A stretch of DNA of 64,000 nt from Lasiosphaeria ovina. Taxonomy: Eukaryota; Ascomycota; Sordariomycetes; Sordariales; Lasiosphaeriaceae. The stretch's first letter is position 1; every line of letters begins with the position of its first letter. The notes below the pieces were generated by a model. It had not been told where the DNA came from. It saw only the letters and a list, made by a program, of their open reading frames with translations, and ran no database searches. This document shows positions 60,596-64,000 of the stretch, piece by piece. Location of the stretch: the NCBI GenBank assembly GCA_033439765.1, contig JAULSN010000014.1, forward strand, positions 124,001 to 188,000. Reading direction: 5' to 3'. The position numbers were made by a program, and so were the translations under genes.

Positions 60596-61711
60596 TCACA
60601 ACTCGTCCAGTTCTTCTAGTTCTGCCCCAAAAGAGAAGGACAGAGTGGCGCGACCCTCCTCCCCCGGCAGTAGTTTAACCGCGATGCAATCGTCCCAGGG
60701 CGATCGTTGGTACATGCAGCAGCAGGCGCCATTCGCCACGGATTCACTTTCATGGCCGTCTGTCCATATTGCCATGAGGCAATAGTCGACGCCCCGGGGG
60801 CCCGACTCGATGAACCGGTGAAAGTTCTCCCTCGGCCCGGCCCTCTTGTAAGTATCGACCAAGACTTGCATTATCATGTCGGGGGCCAACGGCGAGTCGG
60901 CCACGTCGAGATGCCGAAAGGCATCGAGGTTGACGACGATGCGGCCAAACGTGCCAGTTGAACGACCAGAGGTCGAGCGAGGAGTGTGCCCTCGCTGGCC
61001 GAGTGCGGGGTCGGACGATGCCAGCGCACAAGTTGCGCTGCCCGGGTTGGCTCGGAGATCCTCGATGATCTCTTCCAGCATGTCAGCGAGTGCGTGCCGG
61101 GCCTGTTTGCCCTTTGTATCGATCAAAGGCTTCAAGGCTGCGTCCAGCTGGGAACGGAGGGAGCCGTCGATATTCTCCCCGATGTCAGCAGAAAGGTCAC
61201 GGGCGCTCTCTTCAACCCTGACCCGCTTGGTCTCGCGTTGCTGGGACGGGCCGTGGCGCTTGCCCTTGCCCTTGCCCTTGCTCCCGTTGCGAGCGGAAGC
61301 CCCGCCCTTGGCTTGGGCAGCGTCTGCCGGCGGGGGCGGCGGCGGCGGCGGCACGGCACTAGCCTTGCTGGCTGCCTCCTTCTCTGCCTGTTCCTTGCGA
61401 AACTTGGACCAGGCAAGATTGTAGGGGGGGCAGAATCGGTCCGGCTGCCGGTCCGGGAAGTCACGGCCGCGAATGAACCGAACCCAGATGACATGGTCCA
61501 TAGCCCAGTTGATATAATTAGTAGAGAGCTCGATTTTTCCAAAACCGATAGTGTAGTGTTGCGCACAGACGGTGCGCTCGGCATCCTTGATGGCCGCCTC
61601 AGCGACCGGCGGGTCCGCCATTTCAGGGCGGGCTTCGATCAAGGCCGCGACGACGATGTCGCGACGGTCCTTGATGGCCTTTTTAACGGCCGCGATCTCC
61701 TCGGGAGTCAT
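60596..61711 (-). CDS. Intact orphan protein, 371 residues
   Basis: Uninterrupted reverse frame. The start is taken at the Met at 61711 (MTPEEIAAVKKAIKDRRDIV); the frame extends 56 codons further to 61879 but that part is Ser/Asn/Gln-rich with AAC/AGC runs, like an untranslated leader. Residues 1-112 look helical and conserved in character (FGKIELSTNYINWAMDHVIW). Residues 121-128 are eight prolines; 143-165 are basic (SKGKGKGKRHG, KRVRVEE; a likely nuclear signal); 175-225 helical. A C-terminal domain (255-371: GRIVVNLDAFRHLDVADSPL ... CCCMYQRSPWDD ... LPGEEGRATLSFSFGAELEE) looks globular. I do not recognise the family. It lies between two dead Tc1 elements. No sign of frameshift or RIP-type stops. 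Confidence 0.7.
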   Translation of the reverse strand: MTPEEIAAVKKAIKDRRDIVVAALIEARPEMADPPVAEAAIKDAERTVCAQHYTIGFGKIELSTNYINWAMDHVIWVRFIRGRDFPDRQPDRFCPPYNLAWSKFRKEQAEKEAASKASAVPPPPPPPPADAAQAKGGASARNGSKGKGKGKRHGPSQQRETKRVRVEESARDLSADIGENIDGSLRSQLDAALKPLIDTKGKQARHALADMLEEIIEDLRANPGSATCALASSDPALGQRGHTPRSTSGRSTGTFGRIVVNLDAFRHLDVADSPLAPDMIMQVLVDTYKRAGPRENFHRFIESGPRGVDYCLMAIWTDGHESESVANGACCCMYQRSPWDDCIAVKLLPGEEGRATLSFSFGAELEELDEL

Positions 61712-62087
61712 CTTGATGATGTTGCTGTTGTTGTTGATGTTGCTGCTGTTGCTACTGCCTAACTGCAGTGGTGGTGACGGCGCTATGGTCGAGGATTGAT
61801 GGTGTTGCTCTGCCGATTTTTTAGAAAGGAAAGAACGAAAGCCGCAGCATAAGGCGAGACTGGAGAAAAAAAAAAGCACAGACCAAACCTAGAATTTGTC
61901 ATCGGCGCGAGTTCTTGGGGCTGAAAATGGCAGTCGGTTGACAAAAGTCTGACCCATGCAATTTTGGCACCTTCCCACATTCTAACCACGTCCCTTCAAA
62001 TGCAAGCCGCCATCTCAATTATATAGCAAAATGGTTGTAAACTGAATTAAAATAATGCCCGGAAGAGGCTCTTCAAAATGAAGAATA
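61712..62087. other. Upstream region of the orphan gene
   Basis: Contains (AAC)n/(AGC)n-type leader repeats at 61730-61760 and, on the minus strand, a TATATAATT box at about 62018-62026 that could serve as a promoter element. Confidence 0.35.
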
Positions 62088-62974
62088 TCAATATTTTGTA
62101 TACCAGCCGTCTGCACCGATAACTGCTTCCAAGCGCTGTCGCATCGATAAAATCAATGTATCCAACAGTTCATGTTCAAATTCCTCCCAAATAGTCATGG
62201 CGGCTGTAATTAAGGCTTGCAAGGCCCTGGCATTCTTAATGACAAAAGCTCGGGGAAACACTCCATTATCCTCTCTTTGAGCAGTTTCCATAACGTTACA
62301 TTCTCGATAGGGTTAAGATCTGGTGAGTATGCCAGCCAGTCTAGGAGTTCAACCCCATTTTCATGCCTGCCCACTCATTAATCCGATTTTGGACCAATTT
62401 ACACGCATGTGTAGAAGCATTATCTTGAATGAATATAGATCCCGGGGAAGCAGGCGAGTGCAACCTTCCCGCCAAGACCGCCACGAGGGGATTCAGCGTC
62501 TCCAAGCACCGGTACGAGGGATGTGCGCATAGCATACCGAACGAAAAAGCGCCCCAGAACATCTATTCACAGTGGTTTGGTCTTTGGTTGCCCATTCTTA
62601 GGAAGTAATCGCTCGCCCTGTCCGGTCAGCGGTCGACTGGTAAATGGGGGTCAAAGGTAGGGTAGGGTACTTTTCGGCAGAAAACCCATGCCTGGCTGGC
62701 GCTCTCCCTGGCCGCGGGCCATGGTGGATTCGTCAGACACTATCACGCGCCGCCGCCACCACGCAGGCGGCTTCCTGATATGCAGGCGCGCCAAGACCAA
62801 GCGAGCTGCAGCGAGCCGGTCGCTCAATTTGGGCCTTCTCAGGGCTGTTTTGTGTAGGATGCCCAGTCGGCGAAGCTCTCGGGTAATCGTGCGATTACAA
62901 GACGAAAGCTGTAACGTACCTATCGCCAAGTCAACAAACAACCGCCAGAGCTTGTCCTTGGAACGCAGAGCCAC
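62088..62974 (-). pseudogene. Tc1-like transposase 3, decayed
   Basis: Reverse strand: TITRELRRLGILHKTALRRP (HTH tail), RRRVIVSDESTMARGQ (first Asp), MFWGAFSFGMLCAHPSYRCL, SPASPGSIFIQDNASTHACK (second Asp) and, after a frameshift near 62360, VELLDWLAYSPDLNPIEN (Glu). The C-terminus follows in another frame (62088-62291). It is related to the 31-kb copy (same GSIF-x-QDNA-x-TH and MFWG phrases and a similar long second spacing). Several frameshifts; inactive. Confidence 0.8.
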
Positions 62975-63360
62975 AGCCTTGGTGACGATTCTATAAAGAA
63001 GCTCCTTTATATAAAGAATTGGGCTGGAAATGCAGGAGCTTTAGTAAGGCTGCTGAAAATGGCAGTTTTCGCCATGCCCTCAAAACACAAGGCATTACGA
63101 TTATCAGTGACGATCACGTCGGGGAGGCGGCATCCTTCAGCAGTACTGTACGCAAGGAGATGAAGATGCTCATCAAAGAGCCAGCTTTTGGTGTATTTGA
63201 GCCTTTCAAGGGCCAGTCTACAGTGCCTACTACTATTGCACAAGTCTGTGATACTGCATGGCTCGAAAACACACTCAAACAAGCCTGGCCAACGCTCAAA
63301 AAAGAAGCCCCGAATATGGTCACCTTTTTATCACAGGTCCTACAGAATCAGGTATATTTC
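62975..63360 (+). pseudogene. Unrecognised coding fragment
   Basis: A forward frame (from 63019) reads RHALKTQGITIISDDHVGEA, KEMKMLIKEPAFGVFEPFKG and TLKQAWPTLKKEAPNMVTFL, SQVLQNQ, then a GTATAT donor-like site at about 63350. The ending (W-x-x-L-K-K-x-A-P-N-x-x-x-F-L) resembles poorly known large fungal proteins that are often multi-copy. Family not assigned. Confidence 0.35.
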
Positions 63361-63450
63361 CCTTCCCATTCCTGTAACTCTTTATCCTATTCCCATGGGT
63401 CTTTATCCCATTCCCATGGCTCTTTATCCCGTTCCTGTAACTCTTCATAG
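63358..63450 (+). repeat. ~24-bp tandem repeat
   Basis: Four units of TCCCATTCCCATGGCTCTTT or TCCCGTTCCTGTAACTCTTT type, directly after the donor-like site of the preceding frame. Confidence 0.85.
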
Positions 63451-64000
63451 TACTAATAATGAGGCAGCCCATAACCCACAAAGACAATCTGGCCCTAACG
63501 AGCTTCCCGGGCGCCTGTGATCTCGTACATCACATCGTTAATGCGTTTTTTCTACTCGTTTTCTTCCATTTTGGCGGCGTAGGAAGGCTTCCGGTAGGGC
63601 GATTAGAAAAGGTTTGTTATACAAAGAAAAAATTACATGCCGAGGATGCCCTGCGCGAGGGCATTCTATATGCAAATTTGCAGATTTTTCGGCTCTGTTG
63701 TGATAGCATAGTTGGGATGAAGCTTACAGCAAAAAGACAGAGACGTATGGTTGTTTTTCCGTTTAACATTACGAATAACACTTCTACTTCCTTTAACGAT
63801 ATAAAAATCATACCAAAAGACTCGCGCGCGTCTCAGTGTCCTCAGATATATATTTTTATATTTTGAAGATATGTTGTTGTTGTACAGTTGCAGGATAACA
63901 TTCTGTCATTTTTTCTATTTGTATGGGGCGCAGAGACCTATGCCCCCCCCGAGCAACAGTTTGCTCTCAGACCTCTTTTTCAGGCCTTCTGTACAATATG
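63451..64000. other. No recognised gene
   Basis: A forward frame to 63866 contains LREGILYANLQIFRLCCDSI and may continue the fragment at 63.0 kb; the rest is AT-rich. The window ends without a clear feature. Confidence 0.35.

Overview
The window reads as a repeat-rich accessory or subtelomere-like stretch of a filamentous ascomycete genome, most likely a Sordariomycete (inference). Support: short introns with GTAAGT/GTATGT-type donors and CTAAC/CTGAC branch sites; fungal Fot1/pogo, Ty1/copia, Tc1/mariner and Mutator-like elements; in-frame TAG stops where glutamine is expected, as RIP-type C-to-T mutation would give; and fragments of fungal genes (Bye1-, Mkt1-, Tho1- and PIR-like). No rRNA, convincing tRNA, CRISPR array or bacterial operon is seen. 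Most long open frames here are GC-rich or low-complexity shadows.

Layout. 0-12 kb: two solo LTRs, a Ulp1-like protease remnant (minus strand, one good intron), then a run of broken host-gene pieces (Bye1-like PHD protein, a fungal SCRHVV protein, Mkt1, a MOB/phocein exon). 12.1-14.8 kb: a solo LTR with its 3' internal stub, then a complete Fot1/pogo element (TIRs and TA target) carrying a dead, two-intron transposase. 15.69-17.71 kb: a RecQ-like helicase gene inside a 2,018-bp unit with perfect 22-bp terminal inverted repeats, fold-back subterminal repeats and a perfect 8-bp direct repeat at its edges. 18.9-26.4 kb: minisatellites of several families, a MULE SWIM-finger fragment, a PIF1 helicase fragment and an internally deleted copia element sitting inside one minisatellite array. 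26.8-31.6 kb: remnants of an unknown protein, a PIR-type cell-wall protein, a SAP-domain (Tho1-like) gene and a Tc1/mariner 3' half. 31.6-36 kb: GC-rich repeats, a 280-bp GA tract, and an 81-bp repeat ending directly at the start codon of an intact two-exon Myb/SANT-like gene. 36.4-42.2 kb: a 3.2-kb degenerate satellite and further tandem arrays. 42.2-46.7 kb: malate dehydrogenase, dipeptidyl-peptidase and methyltransferase fragments between minisatellites. 46.7-57.4 kb: two copia elements (minus strand) around a MULE N-terminal remnant. 57.4-64 kb: gene fragments, two decayed Tc1 transposases and an intact 371-codon orphan gene.

How it fits together. Little looks functional: the Myb/SANT-like gene (35.2-36.0 kb) and the orphan gene (60.6-61.7 kb) are the only clearly unbroken host-type genes. 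The region appears to be a sink where transposons insert, are mutated, and where host exons and short GC-rich seeds are copied and amplified. The most unusual items are the TIR- and TSD-bounded RecQ unit, a seven-copy GC-rich dispersed repeat (one copy of which appears to have seeded the 3.2-kb satellite), and a 189-bp near-identical inverted duplication 18 kb apart.
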